Shown here piece after piece: positions 1 to 7,049 of a stretch of DNA of 16,139 nucleotides. Made by a program: the position numbers and the translations under genes. Under the pieces are notes generated by a model. The model had not been told where the DNA came from, made no database searches, and saw only the letters and a program-made list of their open reading frames with translations. The stretch comes from an uncultured Bacteroides sp. (lineage in GTDB: Bacteria; Bacteroidota; Bacteroidia; Bacteroidales; Bacteroidaceae), in the NCBI GenBank assembly GCA_905197435.1, contig CAJJYX010000063.1:1-16139 (forward strand). The letters are read 5' to 3'. Positions within the stretch are counted from its first letter, which is position 1. The number at the start of each line of letters is the position of its first letter.

Positions 1-1
1 T

Positions 2-94
2 GACCTTTATACAACCTACTCCGACATTAAAAACTTAGAGGCAGGACCACGACGGACAATATCACCTCATTTATTGAAAATTATAAGGAAATAA
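2..94 (+). CDS. Possible 3' end of an upstream gene (partial, unrecognised)
   Basis: One plus-strand frame is open from the window edge for 30 codons and stops at TAA 92-94. The visible tail is rich in basic residues near its end (PRRTISPHLLKIIRK). A run of 30 open codons is expected by chance fairly often, and I recognise no family. The candidate promoter of the next gene begins directly after the stop, which fits a gene boundary here. Treat it as a weak call. Confidence 0.27.
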   Translation, partial: DLYTTYSDIKNLEAGPRRTISPHLLKIIRK

Positions 95-126
95 CTTGTA
101 TATCTCAAGTATTTTGGCTTACTTTG
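95..126 (+). promoter_or_regulatory. Candidate Bacteroides-type promoter of the GH127-like gene
   Basis: CTTG at 95-98 resembles the -33 element TTTG. After a 20-base spacer, TTACTTTG at 119-126 resembles the -7 element TAnnTTTG with one mismatch. Transcription would start near 130-135, leaving a leader of about 70 bases before the ATG at 203. The leader contains the self-complementary 8-mer TATGCATA (about 137-144). The call rests on consensus matching only. Confidence 0.4.
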
Positions 127-202
127 TACGTAGGCTATGCATACGATGATTTAAACTCAATTCAATTCCGCCAACGGGCTATATATAGATAAAACAGACA
201 AA

Positions 203-2260
203 ATGAAGAATCCTAAAACGAAAAGACTTTTCGCATCGATAATGCTTGGTGTGGCGGTTACAACTAGTGTATTTGCTTCCTCTGACAATGGCTCGGTGAC
301 AGTAGTGGACCGGCCGGACATACAGTCTGCCAATGCCAATTATACCGGATATCGCGCTCCACTCCGACCGTTGAATTTTATAAAGTTGCCGGTAGGCAGC
401 ATTCAGCCCGAAGGCTGGGTGAGGAAGTTTCTCGAATTGCAGCATGACGGCCTGACCGGACATTTGGGAGAAATCAGTGCATGGCTGGAGAAAGAGAATA
501 ACGCTTGGTTGACCAACGGTGGCGATCACGGCTGGGAAGAAGTTCCCTATTGGCTCAAAGGCTACGGTAATTTAGCATATATCCTGAATGACCCGAAGAT
601 GATAGAAGAGACCAAATACTGGATTGAAGGCGTGTTTGCCAGCCGCCAGCCGAATGGATATTTCGGTCCGGTCAACGAACGTAACGGCAAGCGCGAACTT
701 TGGGCGCAAATGATTATGCTCTGGTGCCTGCAATCCTATTATGAGTATTCTCACGACCAGCGTGTCATTGACCTGATGACGAGCTACTTCAAGTGGCAGA
801 TGACCGTTCCCGACGACCAACTCCTGAAGGACTATTGGGAGAACAGCCGTGGAGGTGATAACATCATCAGCATCTACTGGCTCTACAAACACACCGGAGA
901 TGCTTTCTTGTTAGAACTGGCCGAAAAGATTCATCGCAACACTGCCGACTGGACAAAATCCACCTCATTGCCCAACTGGCATAATGTCAACATCGCCCAG
1001 TGTTTCCGTGAACCTGCCACTTATTATATGCAGACCGGAGATTCAGCCATGCTGAAAGCTTCTTATAATGTCCATCATCTGATTCGCCGCACTTTCGGCC
1101 AGGTTCCCGGTGGTATGTTCGGTGCGGACGAAAATGCCCGTTTAGGATATATCGACCCTCGTCAGGGAGTGGAAACCTGCGGCTTGGTGGAGCAAATGGC
1201 TTCCGATGAAATCATGCTTTGCATGACAGGAGACCCCATGTGGGCGGAGCATTGCGAGGAAGTGGCATTCAACTCTTATCCGGCTGCCGTGATGCCGGAC
1301 TTCAAAGCTTTGCGTTATATCACCTGTCCGAACCATGTCATCAGCGATTCGAAAAATCACCACCCGGGCATCGACAACCGTGGACCGTTCCTTGCAATGA
1401 ACCCTTTCAGCAGCCGTTGCTGCCAGCACAATCATGCACAGGGCTGGCCTTACTTTGCCGAACACCTGGTATTGGCAACTCCCGACAACGGAGTGGCAAC
1501 AGCAATCTATGCAGCTTGCAAGGCTACGGTAAAAGTGGAAGCCGGAAAAGAAATCACCCTTCATGAAGAGACGAATTACCCTTTTGAAGAAGGCATTGTT
1601 TTCACTGTCTCTACCGGTGAGAAGGTCGCTTTCCCGTTCTATCTTCGTATCCCGTCATGGACCCGAAAGGCAGAAGTGAGGGTGAATGGCAAGAAGGTAA
1701 GTACAGCTCCCGTAACAGGGAAATATCTTTGTATCAATCGTGAGTGGTCGAATGGCGACCGGGTGGAATTGACGTTGCCTATGTCTTTGTCCATGCGTAC
1801 CTGGCAGGTTAACAAGAACAGCGTAAGCGTGGATTACGGGCCTCTTACCTTGTCTCTTAAGATTGCAGAGAAATATGTAAAGGAGGACAGCCGCAGGACA
1901 GCCATCGGTGATTCTAAATGGCAAAAAGGCGCTGATCCCCAAAAATGGCCTACTACCGAAATCTATCCGGACACCCCTTGGAACTATTCATTGGTGCTGG
2001 ACAAGAAGGAGCCCTTGAAGAATTTCAAAGTTATCCGCAAGCCTTGGCCGGCAGACAACTATCCTTTCACGGTGACCGGTGTGCCTTTGGAGGTAAAAGC
2101 TATCGGCCGTCCGGTTCCTGAATGGAAGATAGACGAAACAGGACTGTGTGGCGTCTTGCCGGAAGAAGATGCCATGAAAGGTGATAAAGAAGAAATAACA
2201 TTGATCCCCATGGGTGCGGCACGGTTGAGGATATCTGCGTTCCCGAATACAAGAGAATAA
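203..2260 (+). CDS. Secreted GH127/GH146-type glycoside hydrolase (beta-L-arabinofuranosidase-like, DUF1680)
   Basis: This 685-residue protein would be exported by an N-terminal signal peptide (basic MKNPKTKR, hydrophobic 11-25, cleavage near VFA-SS) and act in the periplasm or at the surface on plant or bacterial glycans. The body has the repeating Trp/Tyr-rich helices of an (alpha/alpha)6 barrel (about 55-430), followed by beta-sandwich-like sequence to the C-terminus. The residue set known from the beta-L-arabinofuranosidase HypBA1 can be placed by eye: Glu310 (acid/base), Glu324 and Cys326 in ETC, and the pair Cys406-Cys407, which supply the zinc ligands and the cysteine nucleophile. Length fits the family. 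The CCQHN motif differs from the more usual CCPPN, so the exact sugar is uncertain; arabinofuranose is the family default. No SusC/SusD genes are visible nearby. The AraC-type regulator downstream may control it, but this is inference. Confidence 0.85.
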   Translation: MKNPKTKRLFASIMLGVAVTTSVFASSDNGSVTVVDRPDIQSANANYTGYRAPLRPLNFIKLPVGSIQPEGWVRKFLELQHDGLTGHLGEISAWLEKENNAWLTNGGDHGWEEVPYWLKGYGNLAYILNDPKMIEETKYWIEGVFASRQPNGYFGPVNERNGKRELWAQMIMLWCLQSYYEYSHDQRVIDLMTSYFKWQMTVPDDQLLKDYWENSRGGDNIISIYWLYKHTGDAFLLELAEKIHRNTADWTKSTSLPNWHNVNIAQCFREPATYYMQTGDSAMLKASYNVHHLIRRTFGQVPGGMFGADENARLGYIDPRQGVETCGLVEQMASDEIMLCMTGDPMWAEHCEEVAFNSYPAAVMPDFKALRYITCPNHVISDSKNHHPGIDNRGPFLAMNPFSSRCCQHNHAQGWPYFAEHLVLATPDNGVATAIYAACKATVKVEAGKEITLHEETNYPFEEGIVFTVSTGEKVAFPFYLRIPSWTRKAEVRVNGKKVSTAPVTGKYLCINREWSNGDRVELTLPMSLSMRTWQVNKNSVSVDYGPLTLSLKIAEKYVKEDSRRTAIGDSKWQKGADPQKWPTTEIYPDTPWNYSLVLDKKEPLKNFKVIRKPWPADNYPFTVTGVPLEVKAIGRPVPEWKIDETGLCGVLPEEDAMKGDKEEITLIPMGAARLRISAFPNTRE

Positions 2261-2467
2261 ACGACTGTCACCACGCAGGTATGTCAAAACCCTGACAAGC
2301 AGGTCACTTCTCACAGAAAAAACAGTAACTAAGGTTATATTATCCGTAATCAGGGTAGTGAAGATACCCCGGCTTCCGCCTAATTTTGTAACCGGGATAT
2401 TTTGAACGCTTGGAAAGCCATATCCTAAAAGTTTTTTTTTCTGACAATGAGAATGACTTTGTAAGTG

Positions 2468-3367
2468 ATGAAAGATAATACATTGGACATCAAAACTGTA
2501 TGTGAGTGTAATCGGTGCTTGGGATGTAAGACACTGCATCCTCAGGTGAGCATTATTAATCTGGAAAACCCTAATGTGTATCAGGATGCGGTGAAATTCG
2601 AGTTCTATGCCATCCTGCTGATAGAAGACTGCGAAGAGGGATGTGACTGCTGCGGGCGGAAATATTATGATTATTCCAATGCCACGATGGTATTTCTTAC
2701 ACCCGGTGAGATATTCCGGATGAATAAGAACAATACGCTTCCGGACAAAGGCTGGTTGCTGGCATTTCATCCCGATTTATTACTGTGCACCACACTGAAG
2801 AATCACATAGATAACTATACTTTCTTTTTCTATCGCAAGGAGGAAGCGCTACATCTGTCGCAACGTGAAACGGAAAAAGTGACGTGCTGCCTTGAGAATA
2901 TTGAGGATGAACTTCATCATTCCATCGATACGCATAGCAACACCATTCTGTCCCGCCACATCGAATTGTTGCTGGATTATTGCTCACGCTACTATGAGCG
3001 GCAATTCATCACCCGTGAGAATAAGAACAAGATGATTCTGGAAAAGGTGGAAGGGATGCTTGATGAATATATCACTTCCGGCAAGTTGCAGGAGGGGAAA
3101 CTGCCCACTTCCGGAAGCTGTGCTGAAAGGCTGAATCTTTCAACGGCCTACTTTGATGATTTGTTGAAGTTTGAAACCGGTAAGACATGGGCTGAATATC
3201 TCCAGCTCAAGCGTTTGCATATGGCTAAGAGGATGTTGCTGGAAGCAGGCAGCACACCTGCAATTGTGGCACGCCGGCTGGGCTATCCGAGTGTGCAGTA
3301 CTTCAGTCTGATATTTAAGAAAGTTACGGGAGTTGCACCGAATGAGTACAGGTTCTCACAGAATTGA
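2468..3367 (+). CDS. AraC-family transcriptional regulator with a cysteine-rich N-terminus
   Basis: A DNA-binding regulator of about 299 residues. The C-terminal 100 residues carry the double helix-turn-helix of the AraC family: AERLNLSTAYFDDLLK for the first helix pair, AIVARRLGYPSVQYFSLIFKK for the second, ending in the typical GVAPNEYR. The N-terminal sensory half has the cupin-like segment YYDYSNATMVFLTPGE common in Bacteroides AraC proteins. It is unusual in holding eight cysteines in the first 63 residues: four in CECNRCLGC and four in CEEGCDCC. This hints at metal binding or redox sensing. A GTG at 2465 lies next to the ATG at 2468 and directly follows an in-frame TAA, so the start is one of these two; ATG is preferred. 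The gene follows the glycosidase after 200 bases and may regulate it. No ligand can be deduced. Confidence 0.88.
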   Translation: MKDNTLDIKTVCECNRCLGCKTLHPQVSIINLENPNVYQDAVKFEFYAILLIEDCEEGCDCCGRKYYDYSNATMVFLTPGEIFRMNKNNTLPDKGWLLAFHPDLLLCTTLKNHIDNYTFFFYRKEEALHLSQRETEKVTCCLENIEDELHHSIDTHSNTILSRHIELLLDYCSRYYERQFITRENKNKMILEKVEGMLDEYITSGKLQEGKLPTSGSCAERLNLSTAYFDDLLKFETGKTWAEYLQLKRLHMAKRMLLEAGSTPAIVARRLGYPSVQYFSLIFKKVTGVAPNEYRFSQN

Positions 3368-3487
3368 GATTCGGCTACAGTCCAAGATGTGCCGAGCCTT
3401 ACATTTATTTAAGACTCAGGCTGCATCTTTTCTGCTTTTGATTTGTTAATCAGACAAAAGGTCTTAACTGAATAACAAAGGACAATT

Positions 3488-4063
3488 ATGAAACGAATTA
3501 TTACATTGATTACACTGGTGCTGGTAAGCGCATCAACCCTGATGTATGCACAGAGTAGCAGTGAGATACGCCAAGCAGAGCGTAAGGCACAGCGTGAAGC
3601 CAAAAAAGCGCGCGAAAAAGCAGAAAATGAAAGAAACTATGCCATTGCTGTCCGGGCATTGGAAGAAGGAAAGTTTGTATTGGAGGCAGACCAACTGGTA
3701 TTCAAGAGAGGACGGAGTGCATTTGTTTCATCAACAACGAATTTTGTAATGATGGACGGTGAACGCGCATCCGTGCAAATAGCTGCCAACAGCGTCCTTG
3801 CAGGCCCCAACGGAATAGGCGGCATCACAGTAGACGGCAGCAGAAAGAAAATGAAAATCACAACCGACAAAAAGGGGAACGTGAATTGCAGTTTCAGCGT
3901 ACAAGGCATCGGAATCTCCGCACAAGTGCATATCACCCTGACCAATGGTGGCAACAAAGCATCGGCAAGAATCAGCCCGAACTTCAATTCGAACAATCTG
4001 ACGCTGAACGGAGTTTTGGTTCCACTGTCTCAATCAAACGTTTACAAAGGGCGGGCTTTATAG
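3488..4063 (+). CDS. Secreted DUF4251-family protein
   Basis: A 191-residue protein with a clear Sec signal peptide (MKRIITLITLVLVSASTLMYA, cleavage near YAQ-SS). Next is a strongly charged Lys/Arg/Glu helix at about 25-50 (AERKAQREAKKAREKAENER), likely extended or coiled-coil. The remainder is beta-rich with the DUF4251 pattern: a FVLEADQLVF strand near the start, then NFVMMDGERASVQIA, a glycine-rich loop (GPNGIGGITVDG), and a C-terminal segment ending near LNGVLVPL. Proteins of this family are small exported proteins of Bacteroidetes with no known biochemical role. It appears to be a single-gene unit: 120 bases separate it from the AraC gene and 93 from the ferritin-like gene. Confidence 0.82.
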   Translation: MKRIITLITLVLVSASTLMYAQSSSEIRQAERKAQREAKKAREKAENERNYAIAVRALEEGKFVLEADQLVFKRGRSAFVSSTTNFVMMDGERASVQIAANSVLAGPNGIGGITVDGSRKKMKITTDKKGNVNCSFSVQGIGISAQVHITLTNGGNKASARISPNFNSNNLTLNGVLVPLSQSNVYKGRAL

Positions 4064-4156
4064 CAATATCCCACAAACCTGTAAAAATCAGGTGTCTTCT
4101 CAAAACAAGAACAGTTCCCGATTGTTGTATCTGCATAACTCTAAAACTCAACTGTT

Positions 4157-4735
4157 ATGATTAATTATGTAGATAAAATGGCAGATGCCATAGTAGACGT
4201 ATTGAAGTACTCGAACCAAGATGTGGAATGGGTGGAACCCGATGACATGAAGCCCAATGACGGAGTGCAACCCGAATGGTTCTACCCTGCCATAGAAAGT
4301 GCGGAATACTCGGAAATAACCGCCATCTTGCAATACACCCAGCAAGAAGCAGTGTTTGAAGACGAGATCGGCGAACTTATGCTTGGCATCGCCTTAGTTG
4401 AAATGAAACATTATGCCCATGTGCGGGATGCCATCGTTGCACTGGGCGGAACATTGCCCCAACCCTACAACAGCAAGAATGTGAATATAGGTGGAACTCC
4501 CACCGAAGCTCTGATACTGGCGGCACACTCCGAAGTTGCCACCATCAAATTCTACAACTCCGTAAAAGAACTAGTCACAGCCGATACATCCTCGGCAGAC
4601 ATTGCCAGAAAGCTGCTCACCAAGCTGATTGCCGATGAAAGCCTGCACTTGAAAATGCTCACAGGACAGTTAAAAACTGTGTTGGGAGACGACAAGAAGT
4701 ACGAGGAAGCAATGAAAAAGGTGCATAAACTCTGA
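4157..4735 (+). CDS. Ferritin-like di-iron (or Mn) carboxylate protein
   Basis: A cytoplasmic protein of 192 residues predicted to form a four-helix ferritin-like bundle. The metal ligands can be read from the four helices: Glu53 in the E-x6-Y motif (EITAILQY), Glu82 and His85 in EMKHYAH, Glu126 in HSEVATIKFYN, and Glu161 with His164 in DESLHLKM. This is the E, ExxH, E, ExxH pattern of rubrerythrin-, bacterioferritin- and Mn-catalase-like proteins. No CxxC rubredoxin module is present, so it is not a full rubrerythrin. Likely roles are peroxide removal or iron handling in an anaerobe, but the exact activity cannot be read from sequence. The ATG follows an A/T-rich leader without a Shine-Dalgarno sequence. 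The hairpin at 4749-4785 lies just after the stop. Confidence 0.75.
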   Translation: MINYVDKMADAIVDVLKYSNQDVEWVEPDDMKPNDGVQPEWFYPAIESAEYSEITAILQYTQQEAVFEDEIGELMLGIALVEMKHYAHVRDAIVALGGTLPQPYNSKNVNIGGTPTEALILAAHSEVATIKFYNSVKELVTADTSSADIARKLLTKLIADESLHLKMLTGQLKTVLGDDKKYEEAMKKVHKL

Positions 4736-4748
4736 CAGGCATATCATT

Positions 4749-4785
4749 CTGTCATTTGGCTCTGTCATTCAGAGCCAAATGACAG
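4749..4785. terminator. Strong hairpin between convergent genes, likely bidirectional terminator
   Basis: A perfect 16-base inverted repeat (CTGTCATTTGGCTCTG at 4749-4764, its complement at 4770-4785) with a 5-base loop TCATT. It lies 13 bases after the ferritin-like stop and 21 bases beyond the stop of the convergent hydrolase gene. There is no long T-run on either side, so it may work through stem stability or as a 3'-end protector. It shares a 15-base core with the hairpin at 13718-13754. Confidence 0.7.
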
Positions 4786-4806
4786 TGAATTTCAGTCTCT
4801 ACACAC

Positions 4807-5892
4807 TTATAACCGTACCACCTCCCCTATCATAGGTATCAATACATCCCACGAGCCTTTCTCTTTCAAATCCGCAGCGTTTTTCAGAGGCTCGTCCCAG
4901 CGGTGTCTTGCCAAAGCGTATTTGGAATGATGGACGGTCAGAATCTTTGCAGCTTTCAAGTCCTTGGCTACTTGTCCCAGATATTGGGGCATGGTATGAA
5001 TATATTTCCAATCTTCATTATACTGGCCATTCTCCAATATGGCAAGGCTGATGCCGGGATATTGCTTGCCTATCTCGGCAAAATGCGTATCATATCCACC
5101 GTCACCCCCCATATAAATCTTTTGTGAAGGGGTTTCGATAAGGAAAGAGGCCCACAGCGACTGGTTCGATTTCAGCGAACAGCCCGAAAAATGGCGGGCC
5201 GGCAGACAATGAAGCAGAAAGCCCTCATCCAACACTGCATCTTCAAACCAATCCAACTCTACCAGAAGCGATTTGTCAAATCCCCAATACTCGAAATGCT
5301 CGCCTACACCCAAAGGACAGACAACCTTGCCTACACGATCCTTCAGTTCCATCACCGTTTCATAATCCAGATGGTCCCAATGGTCATGTGATATCACCAG
5401 ATAGTCAATCTCCGGCATATCGGCAGGCTTGTAGGCATCTGCCCCCTTGAACGGCTTGTTTACAAACGAAACCGGAGAAGCCCCACAAAATACGGGGTCT
5501 ACCAGAATGCGCTTTCCGTCTATTTGGATAAAGTAGGAAGAATGGCCGAACCATACCAATATATTTTCATCCCTGCTTATCTTGCTAAGGTCTGTCTTTA
5601 CAACCGGTATCTCTTTCTCAGGGCGCAAACCCGTCTCCTTTTTAAACAAGAATCCCAAGAAAGCACCCAGACGCCCCTCTTGAGAAGTCATCAACACCGT
5701 ATTATGCAGATTCCGGAATTCCCCGTCTCTGTAATGGGGCGACTTCTTGATCCGCTCCAGGCGTTCTCCTCGAGGAATCCTCCCGAAACTCGGCTGATTG
5801 ATAAAGACGAATCCTGCAATGGCCACAACAGCCACAATGCTCAATATAATACCGGCTATCATACGCGCTCTTCTCTTTTTAAATAAATTCAT
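4807..5892 (-). CDS. Membrane-anchored metallo-beta-lactamase-fold hydrolase (COG2220, UlaG/NAPE-PLD-like)
   Basis: From the ATG at 5892 the protein has 361 residues. A basic N-terminus and one hydrophobic helix (about 12-31) suggest it is tethered to the inner membrane with the catalytic domain outside. The domain shows metal-binding motifs of the metallo-beta-lactamase fold: GHSS at 116-119, HDHWDH at 169-174, His234 in PARHFSG, Asp264 in GGDGGYDTHF and His321 in VHHSKY. The spacing and the WFGHSS, GGDGGYD and LTVHHSKY motifs fit COG2220 proteins related to N-acyl-phosphatidylethanolamine phospholipase D and UlaG lactonase. The substrate, perhaps a phospholipid derivative or phosphoester, is not known. 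A TTG at 5901 in the same frame would add three residues; ATG is preferred. The gene converges on the ferritin-like gene and diverges from the kinase gene. Confidence 0.85.
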   Translation of the reverse strand: MNLFKKRRARMIAGIILSIVAVVAIAGFVFINQPSFGRIPRGERLERIKKSPHYRDGEFRNLHNTVLMTSQEGRLGAFLGFLFKKETGLRPEKEIPVVKTDLSKISRDENILVWFGHSSYFIQIDGKRILVDPVFCGASPVSFVNKPFKGADAYKPADMPEIDYLVISHDHWDHLDYETVMELKDRVGKVVCPLGVGEHFEYWGFDKSLLVELDWFEDAVLDEGFLLHCLPARHFSGCSLKSNQSLWASFLIETPSQKIYMGGDGGYDTHFAEIGKQYPGISLAILENGQYNEDWKYIHTMPQYLGQVAKDLKAAKILTVHHSKYALARHRWDEPLKNAADLKEKGSWDVLIPMIGEVVRL

Positions 5893-5918
5893 ATTCGACA
5901 AAACTACATTTTCGGTTG

Positions 5919-5926
5919 CAAATATA
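5919..5926 (-). promoter_or_regulatory. Candidate -7 promoter element of the metallo-hydrolase gene
   Basis: Read on the minus strand this is TATATTTG, an exact match to the Bacteroides -7 consensus TAnnTTTG, 26 bases upstream of the ATG at 5892. No good -33 TTTG is seen 19-20 bases further upstream. The leader would be short, about 20 bases. Confidence 0.4.
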
Positions 5927-5999
5927 GCTGAACTCCTCCAATCTACACTGATACAGATTACCGATATTATTACCAGCCTTACGGATTATACGTCAGAAA

Positions 6000-6031
6000 G
6001 GCAAATTATTGCCATTAAATCATTATCTTCG
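6000..6031 (+). promoter_or_regulatory. Candidate promoter and operator-like palindrome of the kinase gene
   Basis: TATCTTCG at 6024-6031 matches the -7 consensus TAnnTTTG except for one base and lies 50 bases before the ATG at 6082. Just upstream at 6000-6013 is an inverted repeat GGCAA-N4-TTGCC, placed where a repressor or activator would touch the -33 region. No clear -33 TTTG is present. Both elements are read by eye from short matches. Confidence 0.33.
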
Positions 6032-6081
6032 CGGCAAAATTACGGAATCAATACAATAGGAATAAAAAAGCCAACAAAGAA

Positions 6082-6957
6082 ATGAGCACACACAATCTAT
6101 GCTGCATCGGTTATATCACCCAAGATAAAGTAGTAACCCCCAAGAATACCATATACATGCCGGGAGGCACCTCTTTTTATTTTGCACATGCCATCAAGCA
6201 TTTGGATGCCAGCGATTTCTTGCTGATAACAGCACTGGCCGATACTGATATGGGCATCGTAGAGGACATCCGCAAAGAAGGGATTTCCGTCACAGCATTG
6301 CACAGTGCACATTCCGTCTGCTTCGAGAATATCTATGGGGAAAATCAGAACGAACGTACACAACGTGTCACAGCAAAGGCCGACCCATTCACGGTAGAAG
6401 GTTTAAAAGATACCGATGCACGGATTATCCACCTGGGCAGTCTTCTTGCCGATGACTTTTCTTTGGACGTCATCAAGTTCTTGTCCGGCAAGGGACTCCT
6501 CTCGGTAGATGTGCAGGGATTTCTCCGCAAGGTGGACAATGAAAAAGTGCTGGCCGTAGACTGGCCGGAAAAGAAGGAAGCATTGAAGTATATCCATATC
6601 CTGAAAGCCAACGAAGCTGAAATGGAGGTGCTGACCGGATGCAGTGAACCACATGAAGCCGCATTGCTGATTGCAGACTGGGGCGTCAAGGAGGTTCTGC
6701 TGACCCTGGGGGATAAAGGCTCGCTGATATATGCCCAAGGAGAATTCCACGAGATACCCGCCTACCCGGCCCTTCAGATTACAGATGCAACGGGATGCGG
6801 GGACACTTATATGGTGGGATATCTGTATATGCGCAACAAAGGTGCATCTTATCGGGAAGCCGGATGCTTTGCAGCCGCCATGTGCACCATAAAACTACAA
6901 TCACACGGGCCATTCTGCGGAACGGAAGAAGCAATAAATAAAGTGATAAGGGGATAA
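6082..6957 (+). CDS. PfkB-family (ribokinase-like) carbohydrate kinase
   Basis: A 291-residue cytoplasmic ATP-dependent sugar or nucleoside kinase. The N-terminal glycine pair motif is PGGTSFYFAHA (27-37), where many ribokinases have GGxxxN. The C-terminal signature of the family is DATGCGDTYMVGY, starting at residue 235, with Asp241 as catalytic base and TGCG as the anion hole. TLGDKGSLIY upstream of it is the usual nucleotide-side strand. The family phosphorylates a hydroxymethyl group of ribose, fructose, inositol, adenosine and similar compounds; which one is used here cannot be told. At 291 residues it is a little short for ribokinase, and the lid segment is compact. It stands alone between a divergent and a convergent gene, so no pathway context is offered. 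Confidence 0.85.
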   Translation: MSTHNLCCIGYITQDKVVTPKNTIYMPGGTSFYFAHAIKHLDASDFLLITALADTDMGIVEDIRKEGISVTALHSAHSVCFENIYGENQNERTQRVTAKADPFTVEGLKDTDARIIHLGSLLADDFSLDVIKFLSGKGLLSVDVQGFLRKVDNEKVLAVDWPEKKEALKYIHILKANEAEMEVLTGCSEPHEAALLIADWGVKEVLLTLGDKGSLIYAQGEFHEIPAYPALQITDATGCGDTYMVGYLYMRNKGASYREAGCFAAAMCTIKLQSHGPFCGTEEAINKVIRG

Positions 6958-7004
6958 GTACCCTGACAATTTTTTTACGTCAGTTTGATTACTAAAGGAA
7001 AAGG

Positions 7005-7020
7005 AGTTATCAGAGTAACT
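7005..7020 (-). terminator. Weak terminator-like hairpin after hcp
   Basis: On the minus strand AGTTA and TAACT pair around a 6-base loop, followed by a pyrimidine-rich run CCTTTTCCTTT. The stem is only 5 bp, so the call is tentative. It lies about 30 bases beyond the hcp stop, in the space shared with the convergent kinase gene. Confidence 0.25.
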
Positions 7021-7049
7021 TAATTCCCCACTTATCACACTCACACTAT

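Noticed and set aside
2261..2464. The 204-base gap between the glycosidase and the AraC gene, examined for a promoter, a small gene or a riboswitch.
   Set aside because: It holds TATTTTG- and TTTTG-like words but not at promoter spacing, and no convincing hairpin or short gene.
1988..2770. A 260-codon minus-strand open frame opposite the end of the glycosidase gene and the start of the AraC gene.
   Set aside because: It overlaps two supported plus-strand genes and has the composition of a shadow frame (many His, Cys and Arg), with no motif.
4077..4093. A small hairpin ACCTG-N7-CAGGT after the DUF4251 gene, considered as a terminator.
   Set aside because: A 5-bp stem with a 7-base loop and no T-run is too weak to call.
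3886..4164. A 92-codon plus-strand frame overlapping the end of the DUF4251 gene.
   Set aside because: It is an out-of-frame shadow of the DUF4251 gene in its first part, and the rest has no recognisable feature.
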